From: Salisapilia sapeloensis
Taxonomy: Eukaryota; Oomycota; Peronosporomycetes; Peronosporales; Salisapiliaceae
NCBI GenBank assembly: GCA_023334545.1
Contig: JAADVB010000031.1
Location: 44,529 to 108,528, forward strand
Length of the DNA stretch: 64,000 nt
Direction of reading: 5' to 3'
Both the position numbers and the translations under genes were made by a program. Below are positions 55,601-64,000 of this stretch, piece after piece; within the stretch, counting starts at the first letter, position 1, and every line of letters begins with the position of its first letter. The notes beneath the pieces were generated by a model, which saw nothing but the letters and a program-made list of their open reading frames with translations, was not told the origin of the DNA and did not search any database.

Positions 55601-58600
55601 CGCTTCGCATGCAGTCTCCGGAGTCGGTCTTCCATCCATTTGAAGATAGCGGCATCGTCGGCGTCGTCTACGAGCGGACCAGGGAAGTCCTCTAGCTCCT
55701 CAAGCTGTTCATCACGCGCATGGACTTGGGACATGCGATAGACATCGACCGGACCTTTTCGTAGCTGTCCATTCGACTCATCTTCGTACTGCGGATGTGG
55801 CGACCCAGGTGCACGCGGACTATGCCGGAAGCTCTTGCCTGCGAGATTAAGATGCAGCTTTCTCTTCGGGAACATCGTCACGAGATTTCCACCAAAGCCA
55901 AAGCACGCGAGACAGGATGGAGGGACACGCGTAGGGTCCTTGGCGTACGCATTCGTCTTGATGGCTGTAGCTGGTTGCGCAGCGCCACCTTGTGTGTAGC
56001 TACTATTGTAGCTATAGTTCTGTTCATTCGGACGATCCAAGCTGTTGTAATTGCCTGGAGGTGCGTAATAGTTGGTAGGATACGCCTGTTGGTTCGGGGT
56101 ATATCCTCCGGCAAACTGTTGCGTCATGCCTTGTGCGTGAGGTGTGGACGTGTATTGGACATGGGTTGAGTCGACGCTTTCAGTCGAGACGTGTGACTGG
56201 TTAAAAGCATTGGTTGCATCGTTAAAAGCGTCTTGGTCAGGTCCGTGGCTCATGGCGAGTGGATTCGAGACGTTCGAGTCTTGTGGATGGTCTGCAGGTG
56301 GGGCATGAGTAGGTGCATCAAGAGCGCTGTAGGTCATGTCGCCACTCGACTGTGCTGCAAGCGTGCTCTCTGCCTCGTTCATGGGATACAACTGCTGCGT
56401 CTGGTCGAACTGTGTCGACGTGAGAGGCTGGTTAGCATACGGCTGGACGGTTTCACTCGTGGTAGCATCGATGTCTTGCGTCATATTCTCTTGGTAGCCC
56501 CAGAAATCACTTGAAGGACCTTGAGAGTACGCTAGCTGATCATCCGTTAGACCGACAGGTGCATTGGCATACTCTTCCGTCGATTTCTCGTACGCTGGCT
56601 CTTCAAACGTCTGCGGTGGAAGAGCGAAACTAGCGGCCGTAGGAGACGCCACGAAGAGATCGCTGGCATCAGCTGCCTCTTGGCTTTCAGCCATGTCTTG
56701 TTGCTGCTCCGGCGTCGCGTATGGCTCCAAGGCAGATGACGTGTCTTCTTCCGAGACGCCAAAGAGAGACGAAGCGTTGTTGACACGACTACCTTCTGGA
56801 GACGGAGCTCTCGGCGGACTTGCAGGAGGTGACAGCAACGGCATATCGTCTTCGCTAGTAAAGATCGTACCGGCCTGCATCGCCGTATCGTCAAACTCTT
56901 CGGATGCATGTGCCGAGCCACCGAATGGACTCTCTTCTGCAAGTGGAGACGCTGGTTCCTGTGGTGCAGTCGTCTCTGTAAACGCCGATCGGTTCGTTGT
57001 ACTGGCGTTCGAAGAGCCGACGACACTAGGTGCACGAGACGTGTCTTCATCCGAGAACGAGTGCTCACTATCGTTCTCCGAGCCATCGACTGTCGTGCCG
57101 ATGTGGGAGAACGGGCCTTCACTTACGGACGGGAAGTCCGTGGCGAAAGCAGTGCTGGCGTTCGACGAGTTCGCAATGCTCCGGTTGTCGGAGAACTCAC
57201 CGTCAGAGAGCTGTCCGTCGCTCACACGGTCGGAGCCACCGAATGTAGCACCAGCAGAGGAGACGCCGAAGGACGCGATGGAGCTACGCTCGTCTCGTGC
57301 TGTGCTCAGGAGCGTGCTAGGCGGCACGGCATCTCGCATTGGTTGGTCCGCGAACGAGATGGATGGGGAGCGACCGACTTCCCGCGTCTCTTGTCGCGGC
57401 TGCGGTGTCGTCTCCATCGTGTTTCTGGACTCGACAGTTTCTTGCATGTCTGTTTGATCGTGATGCCAGTAGAAATCATCTGACGTATGCGTCGCGTCGG
57501 CTGAAGAGTCTTCTGTCGCATTCTGATGTGACGATGCAGTCGATGCGAAGGGGTCCTGTGCTTCACTTTGATATCCTTCAGACGAAAAAGGTTGGCTAAA
57601 GTCTGCTACTTGTGCTTGATGCGATACAGACTCTTCTTTTTCCTCGACTTCATGCGAAGAAAGGAACGAATCGCTCGTTTCAGCAGAGTATTCGAACGCT
57701 AGAGAATCATCTTCTGGTGGTGGTGAGTCGGATGGAATACTTCCGAGCTGAGCCATCGTCGAACTGTTTTCTCTCGAGTCCGATTCGATTTCTTCTTTGG
57801 ATAATTTCCCAATCTCCGGCATTTCATCTAGATCGACTACGTCGTTGCCCCATCCGTCTGCATCATCTACTGGTGCTTCAAAGAGCGAATCGTCTGTAGC
57901 TGATGCATCCCAAAAGTTCGCGGCAGGAGTCGTTTCAGGAGCGATGGAGTCCGTGGTGTCTTGTCGAGGAAGCTCCGACTCTTTTACTACAGCAGGCTCA
58001 GAGGTTTCATCCACGTGATTGATTATCGAGGTCGTCGAAGTTGGTGGAGTCAATGTGTCATCAACTGCTGGCTCTTGCTGAGTGACAGGATGCGACTCGT
58101 ACGTGAACGAGTCTTCCGAAGGCTCTGAATTAGATTCACTGATGGCAGGTATGTCGGCTTCATCACCCCATGCATCACCTCCCCAATCTTCTTCCCACGC
58201 GAGTTCATCTGCTGGTGCTGGAGCATCGAATGGAGAAGTATGGAGCGAGTCTTCTTGGTTCCAAGACGGATTGGACGACTGTTCTTGTAGTGCATCCGTT
58301 TCATGCATGCTAAAAGGGTCTTCGACATGCGTTGGCATGTCTGCCGTAGACTCTGATTCGACTGGGAATGGCGTTTCAACGTTCTTTGGAGACAGAGCTG
58401 CAAAGTCATCGTCCGTAAGTTCGTCTTGACCCCACGCGTCATCGTTTAACTCGTCTAATTCTTCATCTTCATGGAGATTGGACTCGTTTGCGAACATGGC
58501 AGACGGTGAGGATGGACCCCACGTGTCTGCTTCATTCGAATCAAACGCATCGCTCTCTTCCATGCTGAATAAATCGGACGCGGGTGGCGCTATCGAAGCA

Positions 58601-58875
58601 GTAGGCTTCGGTGCAGTCTCTTGACTTTTCAAAGAAGATATAGGCGGACGTAAGGACTGCATCTGATGCGCACTCGCGACAGGAGACGATGTTCTGCCGG
58701 GAGAGGCGTGTGACATCGAGCGAGAGGTAGCTTTGCTACTGTCTAGACTAAGCGAAGCGAAGAGGTCTTGATGGTTTGGAGCCGACGGCTTCTGTCGAAG
58801 TGGCGTACCAGCACTTGATGGTCTTGTACGCCTCGAGGAGGGAAGCGGGAAGGGTGGAGGCGCTGCCATGGACAT
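52645..58875 (-). CDS. SEC16: Sec16, COPII scaffold of ER exit sites
   Basis: Single exon, 2076 residues. The N-terminal 1000 residues are acidic, Ser/Asp-rich and disordered with scattered DPF-like and W motifs. A basic segment (RVPPSCLACFGFGGNLVTMF) leads to the central conserved domain at about residues 1020-1450, with YRMSQVHARDEQLEELEDFP, DKLRDLLMVGDRKTAVDTAV and YLSTHYAAGDPCRALYMCF. A Gln-rich repeat tract follows at about 1590-1740, then Pro/Gln linkers. The C-terminal block near 1940-1960 (YYDETNQRWVFPGE) precedes Pro-rich and Arg/Gly-rich ends. Sec16 organises COPII coat assembly by binding Sec23, Sec24, Sec13 and Sec31. The central alpha-solenoid that pairs with Sec13 is intact. The start at 58875 is followed by a second Met two codons later. 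Confidence 0.95.
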   Translation of the reverse strand: MSMAAPPPFPLPSSRRTRPSSAGTPLRQKPSAPNHQDLFASLSLDSSKATSRSMSHASPGRTSSPVASAHQMQSLRPPISSLKSQETAPKPTASIAPPASDLFSMEESDAFDSNEADTWGPSSPSAMFANESNLHEDEELDELNDDAWGQDELTDDDFAALSPKNVETPFPVESESTADMPTHVEDPFSMHETDALQEQSSNPSWNQEDSLHTSPFDAPAPADELAWEEDWGGDAWGDEADIPAISESNSEPSEDSFTYESHPVTQQEPAVDDTLTPPTSTTSIINHVDETSEPAVVKESELPRQDTTDSIAPETTPAANFWDASATDDSLFEAPVDDADGWGNDVVDLDEMPEIGKLSKEEIESDSRENSSTMAQLGSIPSDSPPPEDDSLAFEYSAETSDSFLSSHEVEEKEESVSHQAQVADFSQPFSSEGYQSEAQDPFASTASSHQNATEDSSADATHTSDDFYWHHDQTDMQETVESRNTMETTPQPRQETREVGRSPSISFADQPMRDAVPPSTLLSTARDERSSIASFGVSSAGATFGGSDRVSDGQLSDGEFSDNRSIANSSNASTAFATDFPSVSEGPFSHIGTTVDGSENDSEHSFSDEDTSRAPSVVGSSNASTTNRSAFTETTAPQEPASPLAEESPFGGSAHASEEFDDTAMQAGTIFTSEDDMPLLSPPASPPRAPSPEGSRVNNASSLFGVSEEDTSSALEPYATPEQQQDMAESQEAADASDLFVASPTAASFALPPQTFEEPAYEKSTEEYANAPVGLTDDQLAYSQGPSSDFWGYQENMTQDIDATTSETVQPYANQPLTSTQFDQTQQLYPMNEAESTLAAQSSGDMTYSALDAPTHAPPADHPQDSNVSNPLAMSHGPDQDAFNDATNAFNQSHVSTESVDSTHVQYTSTPHAQGMTQQFAGGYTPNQQAYPTNYYAPPGNYNSLDRPNEQNYSYNSSYTQGGAAQPATAIKTNAYAKDPTRVPPSCLACFGFGGNLVTMFPKRKLHLNLAGKSFRHSPRAPGSPHPQYEDESNGQLRKGPVDVYRMSQVHARDEQLEELEDFPGPLVDDADDAAIFKWMEDRLRRLHAKRVPSEDERLLLGVLKVMMRCNGRLRSDPSTDPNDPKSPEVQVLSMLKESDQRRRRNQQTNYPTPKPVQPSTASANADKLRDLLMVGDRKTAVDTAVHANMWPEAMLLASFTGREEYKRVLQAYLSTHYAAGDPCRALYMCFADQQEKSVQEPQKLMPTANAPHAPSPILSSWVAHAQMILANRTADTSRVLTELGDRLWRETNNIVAAHTCYLLAGVPVEAPSPQSKIALLGADHYTPALARLYVSAPAVQRTEVYEWIQTKLKGDSSRMIPFQAFKLIHAMVLADHGKLEMSFRYVQSMLSVLRNATVNMKQGSSPYLDGLQMQLTVLDDRLRQYLGDARIESVATSSGKQGKWGFGSALSIMGKFVNRVVEGNEGNAPSGRKGGGSLFQGAPKATAGTQFARPQPPSMPEQAQAYVGGAMLPDGEQQFDPSQYAEQEMQSQYPPGYPEQYDPNYAPYGEFQEQQYQYQGSEQHMYNGQQGFEQQQPFDPQQVGQETEQQFDPSQQSLEYQVSDQMHMSQQSFEQQGQEQAFDQQGIPGHEQQVFNQSQQFEQQYDHQGASGNEQHDPSQQFEQHDFDQSQQFGQQGLDQSQQLDQQSLDQSQYLGQESFDGSQVGQQSYGPEGFDQAQQFGQQGFEQQQAYDSQVPQADGNDPFATGAHMPEDSFATQSFQHQADVNAPQDSQPSYPSDDTNAAQFQQPPQSPAQFQRPAQQAAQPPQSPAQFQQPPQQPPQFQQPQSPAQRQQPEAAGSPMQPPTSQSAPTLAPMSPAHSTEGRQSNAGKPLLPPHVRPPSGPASDRGVASPHMKKDDKTKPRSKTPPPSGSKGASSGWLSGLSSYIANKMNPDAKVAKLGEHMEAYYDETNQRWVFPGEPEASAEPSMPSAPPKGPAPPPQDTSHSAPGSMSGDTSKDPVASLMAPPPARKPTMSKDPVAAMMAPPPRPGMQRGGRGPAGRGAPGRKPPRPQFAVFKPKPGQEQAEQPSAE
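53660..54115 (-). repeat. Coding Gln-rich degenerate tandem repeats in Sec16
   Basis: Within the Sec16 frame, units of about 10 residues of the form F-D-Q-S-Q-Q-F-G-Q-Q recur imperfectly some 12-15 times (for example LDQSQQLDQQSLDQSQ). On the plus strand this shows as repeats of TTGCTGACC and similar. The arrays probably vary in length between isolates, as coding minisatellites do. Confidence 0.8.
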
Positions 58876-60100
58876 GCTATCGGTTTCGTCTTTTCAGCGT
58901 TTTTACTGTTTCTTTTTGCAGGACTGGATTATCCCTTCCACTGCAGTCGTGGAGGGATCCTTTGTAGATACAGCTGAGTGCACTAGAAAGTGTCTTGATG
59001 GGATAAGAAGAGCGTCCGAGGTGGCTACTATCGCCCGTAGCTGCCCGTCGGATAACGATCTGCCACGCGTTGCCATACAAACACCAAGAGAATTTGAAAA
59101 ACATAAAATGCCATATATATAGATTAGAAGCTACAAATGGGGGTGAGTTATAGATGGGTCGTTTCGTCCGCTCTTGCGGTCACGTTGGATGATGTATCGC
59201 GCTTCTTCATCGGGTTTGTGTACATTCATTTTGCTTAACCAAACTTCTTGTGCAAGGTAGAGCTTAAATACAAGCAAGATGGTCTTACTATACTAGAGGC
59301 AATAGGTCTCGATGATATTTAAAGTTGAGGTTATAGGATGTTCATAGAATATATGGCAGCGACTGCTAGCTTTAGCCCTTCCAACTATTGTCATGAAAAG
59401 GTAGATAGCAGCATTGACGACGCCACTTTAAATGGAGCTTTTCGTGGTAGATTTAACAGATGTTCCCCTTCATCGTCCTCATGACACGATTGAGCAGACA
59501 TCTTTCATGCGTTCCAACATAGTTTTTTCGTCTAACAACAGATCGGGCCTATCGACTTTAGCATGGCTATCACTTCCCATCAAAGCTGGATAAACTTTCG
59601 AGACATTTCATCCTGCAAAAATCGACTCCAGAATGACTCTATCTACTTTTATTACTTCTTTTCTAACTTTTGCTCTCGTCTATGGGTGTCTAAGATGCTT
59701 GTCAACCATTGATTGATGCTAACACATCATCATTGTCTATAGCGGCTACAGTGTATGTTTGGGGCCTAACAAAGGCAGGTATAAAGGCAGTGGTAATTTG
59801 GCCGTTGCGGTCTATTACAGGTCAAAATATGGTCAGACCACAGCGCCATGAATGGTCCCATTGTACGGATAATCAAAGCAAGATTTGTGTTGTACAGAGT
59901 ACTATACTACCACACACATATCATAGATGAAGAATATGTTAGACTTTTACCTAATGAACGGCTGAAATGCATACTGATACCCTCTAGCAAAATCTATTAA
60001 TGATAGTGGAAATAATCCGTTTCTGTAATTGCGCACATCGTCTTTTTATAAGGACCTGATTGCTCTTAGTTCAGTAAGTGGAGCAGCAACATCCGCTCAG
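58876..60100. other. 1.2 kb intergenic region, no supported gene
   Basis: Promoter side of Sec16 and upstream region of the membrane-protein gene. AT content rises from about 59.2 kb on. Only short open frames without domains are present. Confidence 0.5.
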
Positions 60101-62045
60101 ATGAAGGTAGCTGTCTCCGCTCCATCGTTAGAAACCCACCATCAAGAGAAAGCCTCAACCTCAGCTACTTCGATCCAGACTTTACTGTGGAAGAACGTTC
60201 AGCAGATCATTATAGCTCTATACGATGCGTACCTCAAAGTGCAGATTTACAATCGAGGAGCGTACTCTATCGAACATCTTCACGATTTCGATCAGCACTG
60301 TTTAACAGCTTCTAGTTGGGAAGTTTTATGGTACTGCTTAATTGTAACATTTCCGGGACTTGTTTTGGAAATTATCATCGAGCTGGTTCCACTAAACTCA
60401 CCTCTTGACCCCTGGAATCATAACGTTGTCTTCTGGATACGACACTTTGTCTCAACAGCAATTATAAGCTATTCATTTGCTTATCAAGTTTTATTTTTTG
60501 TGCCAAATGTACAGATCCACCCTGCAAAACTAATACTTATTGCAATTACCACTGGAATGTTCGCACTTGGGGCAAACTTAGTTCTTGCTGCATATTGGAC
60601 ATTTCCAATCCCTTTTACAGCAGTGGTTACTTCTGTACCTTTTGCAGCAGTACATACACCTCTTCTCTATCTATTAATGAAGACTGAAGGGTACAATGGC
60701 AGTCCACTCCAGACACATGCATTGAAAGCCCAATGTTTAGTTATATCGCTTCATGTAACGATGTTAGTAGTCTACAATGGCTATAATGCTATCTTTCAAG
60801 TGCTTTCTCAGACAGATCAAGTCTTCTTTATCAGTGTGTTACCTCTCTTGAAATTTGGCCTCAAGAATCTTTATGCTTGGGCTATGTCATCCGAGCTAGA
60901 ATCAATTCCGGAACTCACAACATTTACTGTCGAGGTACGTGATCATAAAAATGTACCATTGTAATATTTGACGGGCTTCCTAGCTCCACATATTTATGGT
61001 TCTGTAGGTCTTTCATGCTCTCTTCGTTTCTATCTGTATGCGGACTGCAAAATCGATGTGGGCGTCTGTCATTTTCATCGGCATCGATGCTATCCAAGCT
61101 TTACTGTCAGTCTTAGAGATGGAAAGCGTTAGTAAAGCATTGATTCAAGCATTAAAAAATCATGATAGAACGAGCTCACCGGATGGAGATTTGCTATTTA
61201 GTGTTCTAGCGTTATGCCAAAACCCGCAGACTAGAGAGAGAATACGGACGTTGGGTGGACGCAAAAGCTTTCAAATGACGCACACTAAGGCTACGCTAGG
61301 ACCGTTGCCGTTTAACATTGATGCGGTTGTAGACAAAACATTTGATGTCCACGGAAATTGTAAGGAAAATGCCACTCAGAAGCCTACATCCCCCTCAAAA
61401 ATACCTGTTGCAGAAGTACAGCAGACAAACCCCGGGAGTAATTCATTTATAGCTAAAATGAAGATAAAACCGATCGCACCAATTGCAGAACCAAAATTCG
61501 ATCCGCAAGGACATGTTCATCCAGAATCAGAGGAAGTCAAACTTGTTTCTGAAGCACTTAAGCTACTCTTTCATGCTGAGTATTGTATGATGATTGAGCT
61601 TGTCGAAGTTACGATTCCGATTGTGTATGTCGTGCACACAATGGTGATATTTTACTTGCCAAATGCGATATACTTTCCACACACAAGCCATATGGCATTC
61701 GGAGAGCTGAGATCAAGAGCTCTTAACATTCTTCTCTATGCACTGATGGAAGTGGTGACACTACTTGCTTTCCATTACATGCTAAAAAGACGATTTAAAT
61801 TTTCACCAATGCATTTGCTTGGGTACTCATTAAAAATCCAATGGCGCCAGATTATGGCAAGAGGTACTGTTACAGTCTGGTTTGTTCTTCAATTTACTCT
61901 CATGCACTATGGTGGGCGACAACTTTTACATGTTACTTTTACTCATTCCTTCCGACTAACTTTAGTAATTTATCTAGGCGTTGACTTCACTTTAAAGTTC
62001 GATTGGGCTGAGCAGCTAGGTATCAATCATACTGAAGGAACATGA
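60101..62045 (+). CDS. Oomycete-type multipass membrane protein, function unknown
   Basis: Exons 60101-60934 and 61008-62045 join in phase (VEV then FHALFV) and give 623 residues. I recognise no named domain. The first half has about seven hydrophobic helices, including WYCLIVTFPGLVLEIIIELV, FVSTAIISYSFAYQVLFFV and LLKFGLKNLYAWAMSSELES. A hydrophilic middle (about residues 330-450) follows, then a second membrane region (LVEVTIPIVYVVHTMVIFYL, ILLYALMEVVTLLAFHYMLK, TLVIYLGVDFTLKF). The halves look loosely similar, as in a duplicated transporter or scramblase. Such long, two-lobed membrane proteins occur as lineage-specific families in oomycetes. The ATG at 60101 was chosen because the frame extends upstream only with non-ATG codons. 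Its base composition is distinctly more AT-rich than the genes to its left. Confidence 0.8.
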
Positions 62046-62700
62046 AGCAATTTCAAATTTAGCACTGGATATATGGCACAAAGCTTATCAGTATACCTCA
62101 TCATATGCTCAACGATGTACTAAAGGCAGCTTTGTTGCGTACCTCGGTACATTCCCTGCTTTAAAAGAAAACAGATATGGATATCATCATTTCACAGGCA
62201 TCAAAATTTAAGGATGAGCACTTCGGAAGGCTTTCAATTAGTGAGGAACGATAGATCTATCTACTGATTTTAGTATAGATTGAAAGGCACGAGAAGCTCG
62301 GACGAATCCAGCGTGTATAAATTTATAATATGTTTACACCTTCGTTTCTGTAAGTTAAGAAGACAAAGAAAGACTACCTGCTTACCATTTCACGAAAAAG
62401 TTGAGCTTACCTTCGGCGACTTTTATTAAGTAGTCGTAGATTTGGATAAAGTTACCATCACCTTTGCTGCAATGAGTAAAAGCGAAGGCATTGCGTAGCT
62501 AAAATCTCTCACAACTAATAGCTATGACTTCAGTTTGACCAGGTATTTTCGACAACTATCAATTCAAGGAAGGTAAAAAGCAATTTTATTGTAGAGGTGT
62601 TAAGAAACTTCTTCATTGAGTTTTGAATGCAAGGAGTACTTTGCTTTCGCTCATTCATTCGCGAAGCGCAAATTGTTTGTTTAGTTGCCGATGGTGACTT
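62046..62700. other. Intergenic between convergent membrane-protein genes
   Basis: AT-rich 655-bp spacer between the stop of the membrane protein and the stop of the minus-strand receptor. No supported feature was seen. Confidence 0.45.
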
Positions 62701-64000
62701 TCAGTTTTCTTTATTGCCGTAGTAATTGCTCTGATGAGACTTAGTCGAATTGCGGTGCTGAGTGACATCAGATGAATCACGCGTGCTTGTAGCCCGAACT
62801 ACCTTCGATGAATGCGCTTGTGCCTTGACTTTCATAAATTTTGGTACCAACATGAGCGCCATTACGATTCCAGTGCACAAAAAGATAGAGGCGGACAAGA
62901 ACAAGAAAAAGGCGGTCGCTGGCATTTTTACCAAGTAGGCTAATGGCAAAATGACCAGGCATCCGAGCAATACAACGACGCTTGATGCAAATATCCAAAT
63001 GGCTTCCTGGAAATCAGCGGAGACATTTCGAATTAAGAAGGAGGAGTATAAGCCCAAGAAGAGCATCACGGCTTTCCAAAACAGAATTAAGATGCTAAAG
63101 ATGTCATTCTGTGAGCGACATTCAAGTACGTCAACGTAACCAGCGAAATCCGTAGACTTGACATCAGAAATCGTTGGCACAGGTGGGTCAACAGCATACC
63201 ACACTAGTATAATGCTTCCATCAACCAGGAGGAAGCCGAATAGTTTGAGAAACGCGTTCCATGCCGATACGGTTTGCTTCTTCATGGAGCTCTTTAAAAA
63301 TACACGATGAACTCGTAGAGATTTCACAATCAAGGCACCGAATACAGTTGTGAATCCGAAGCACGGTAGAATTGGTCGCATGAAGCAGGTTGTACTGGTT
63401 GGTTTCCCAGCATATAGCACTGTACCTGATACCATCATGATACCGCCGCTGATCATCGTCATTAAAAGTTGGTACTGTGATCGTTTGATAATTGGCGACT
63501 CACCATAGATAAAGACTGCGACCAGTAAGGTGAAAAGCACAGCGTCGAATAGTATGCAGATGATGAGAATAGCGGTATACGACGAGGAAGAAGATGGAGC
63601 GTATTCACAGCCAATGGCCACATCATCCGGCAATGTGATGTCTTTGACTGTACAATCAATGGGCTTAGACGGGTCGCTTTCATTCGGAAGAAGCCAGCGG
63701 TACGTGACATAGCGCTTCGCGTTTTCATCACAGCTAGAGACTGTGTATGTGTAATACGCTTCATCACAATATTCTAGTTGCTCAACCCATCCTATCAATA
63801 TCCTGTAGCGGATATCCAACCATTCGCACGTACGACTCGTTCGAATTGGTTCCGGTAATTTCAATACTCCTCCATTGCAGTCAAGAGGCTTGGATGGGTC
63901 AGAGAGGTCAGGATCGTTCCATTCAAATACGATGACCCTTTCATCCGATGAGTTACTACATCCGTTGATCGTGTACTTGACATGCTTTTCTAGAGTACAA
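62701..64000 (-). CDS. Class C (GABA-B/7tm_3-type) receptor, 5' end outside window
   Basis: The frame is open from the right window edge to the stop at 62701-62703, giving about 432 visible residues; the N-terminus is missing. The visible ectodomain has two related Cys-rich units of about 75-80 residues. One has CSNSSDERVIVFEWNDPDLS, then DPSKPLDC; the next has CDENAKRYVTYRWLLPNES, then DPSKPIDC. Seven hydrophobic helices follow: AILIICILFDAVLFTLLVAV, YQLLMTMISGGIMMVSGTVL, and CFGFTTVFGALIVKSLRVHR with the class C helix 3 pattern. Later helices are FLLVDGSIILVWYAV, SILILFWKAVMLFLGLYSSF, IFASSVVVLLGCLVILPLAY and FFLFLSASIFLCTGIVMALM. A basic Ser-rich tail (about 45 residues) ends it. It should couple to G proteins; the ligand is unknown. 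Confidence 0.9.
   Translation of the reverse strand, partial: CTLEKHVKYTINGCSNSSDERVIVFEWNDPDLSDPSKPLDCNGGVLKLPEPIRTSRTCEWLDIRYRILIGWVEQLEYCDEAYYTYTVSSCDENAKRYVTYRWLLPNESDPSKPIDCTVKDITLPDDVAIGCEYAPSSSSSYTAILIICILFDAVLFTLLVAVFIYGESPIIKRSQYQLLMTMISGGIMMVSGTVLYAGKPTSTTCFMRPILPCFGFTTVFGALIVKSLRVHRVFLKSSMKKQTVSAWNAFLKLFGFLLVDGSIILVWYAVDPPVPTISDVKSTDFAGYVDVLECRSQNDIFSILILFWKAVMLFLGLYSSFLIRNVSADFQEAIWIFASSVVVLLGCLVILPLAYLVKMPATAFFLFLSASIFLCTGIVMALMLVPKFMKVKAQAHSSKVVRATSTRDSSDVTQHRNSTKSHQSNYYGNKEN

Noticed and set aside
56564-57457. 297-codon open frame on plus within Sec16
   Set aside because: Antisense shadow in the low-complexity acidic part of Sec16; Ser/Ala/Glu composition follows from the complementary codons.

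Overview
The window looks like a compact oomycete (Peronosporomycete) nuclear chromosome segment, probably from the Phytophthora/downy-mildew side of the group. The reasons are dense genes on both strands, very short GT-AG introns (about 45-90 nt, donors often GTACGT or GTAAGT), a standard genetic code, and a gene set that combines B12-dependent enzymes, a PHTF protein, BEACH, MOB and TBC proteins, a secreted Cys-rich protein with a GPI-type tail and a class C 7TM receptor. The genus cannot be fixed from the sequence alone. Exon joins given in the entries were worked out by hand from reading-frame phase, splice dinucleotides and protein homology; they have not been tested against transcripts.

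Layout. 1-1936: 3' part of a cyclic-nucleotide-gated K+-type channel. 2409-9102: two cobalamin-dependent enzymes side by side, methionine synthase then methylmalonyl-CoA mutase. 9186-10844: C2/U-box protein. 10.8-12.9 kb: non-genic, with a degenerate dispersed repeat (copy A). 12.9-18 kb: SLC35F-like transporter, F-box protein, XPA repair protein and the tRNA m7G methyltransferase. 18.1-27.1 kb: a 2973-residue BEACH protein ending in an ELMO domain. 27.1-28.8 kb: empty. 28.8-37.6 kb: VTT/TMEM41 protein, TBC RabGAP, an unrecognised protein, PHTF, LicD/fukutin-like transferase and a long MOB protein. 37.6-43.3 kb: repeat copies B and C in inverted orientation, around an SDR oxidoreductase and a mitochondrial DUF4460-type protein, plus two identical tRNA-Pro(AGG) genes in divergent orientation. 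43.6-52.5 kb: a WW-WW-TH1 (NELF-C/D) fusion, an AHA1-N protein, the secreted Cys-rich protein, a SAP-DCN1 fusion, an unknown protein and a GH5 glucosylceramidase-like enzyme. 52.6-58.9 kb: Sec16. 58.9-64 kb: an AT-richer region with a multipass membrane protein and a class C 7TM receptor cut by the window end.

The genes are mostly housekeeping: one-carbon/propionate metabolism, ER-exit and membrane traffic (Sec16, TMEM41-like, TBC, BEACH), DNA repair, tRNA modification, transcription pausing, neddylation and Hsp90 regulation. The most notable content is a set of unusual domain fusions (BEACH-WD40-ELMO, WW-WW-NELF-C/D, SAP-DCN1, coiled coil-MOB, tandem ectodomain repeats-7TM), the adjacent pair of B12 enzymes, and an old repeat family whose reading frames are still visible in translation.
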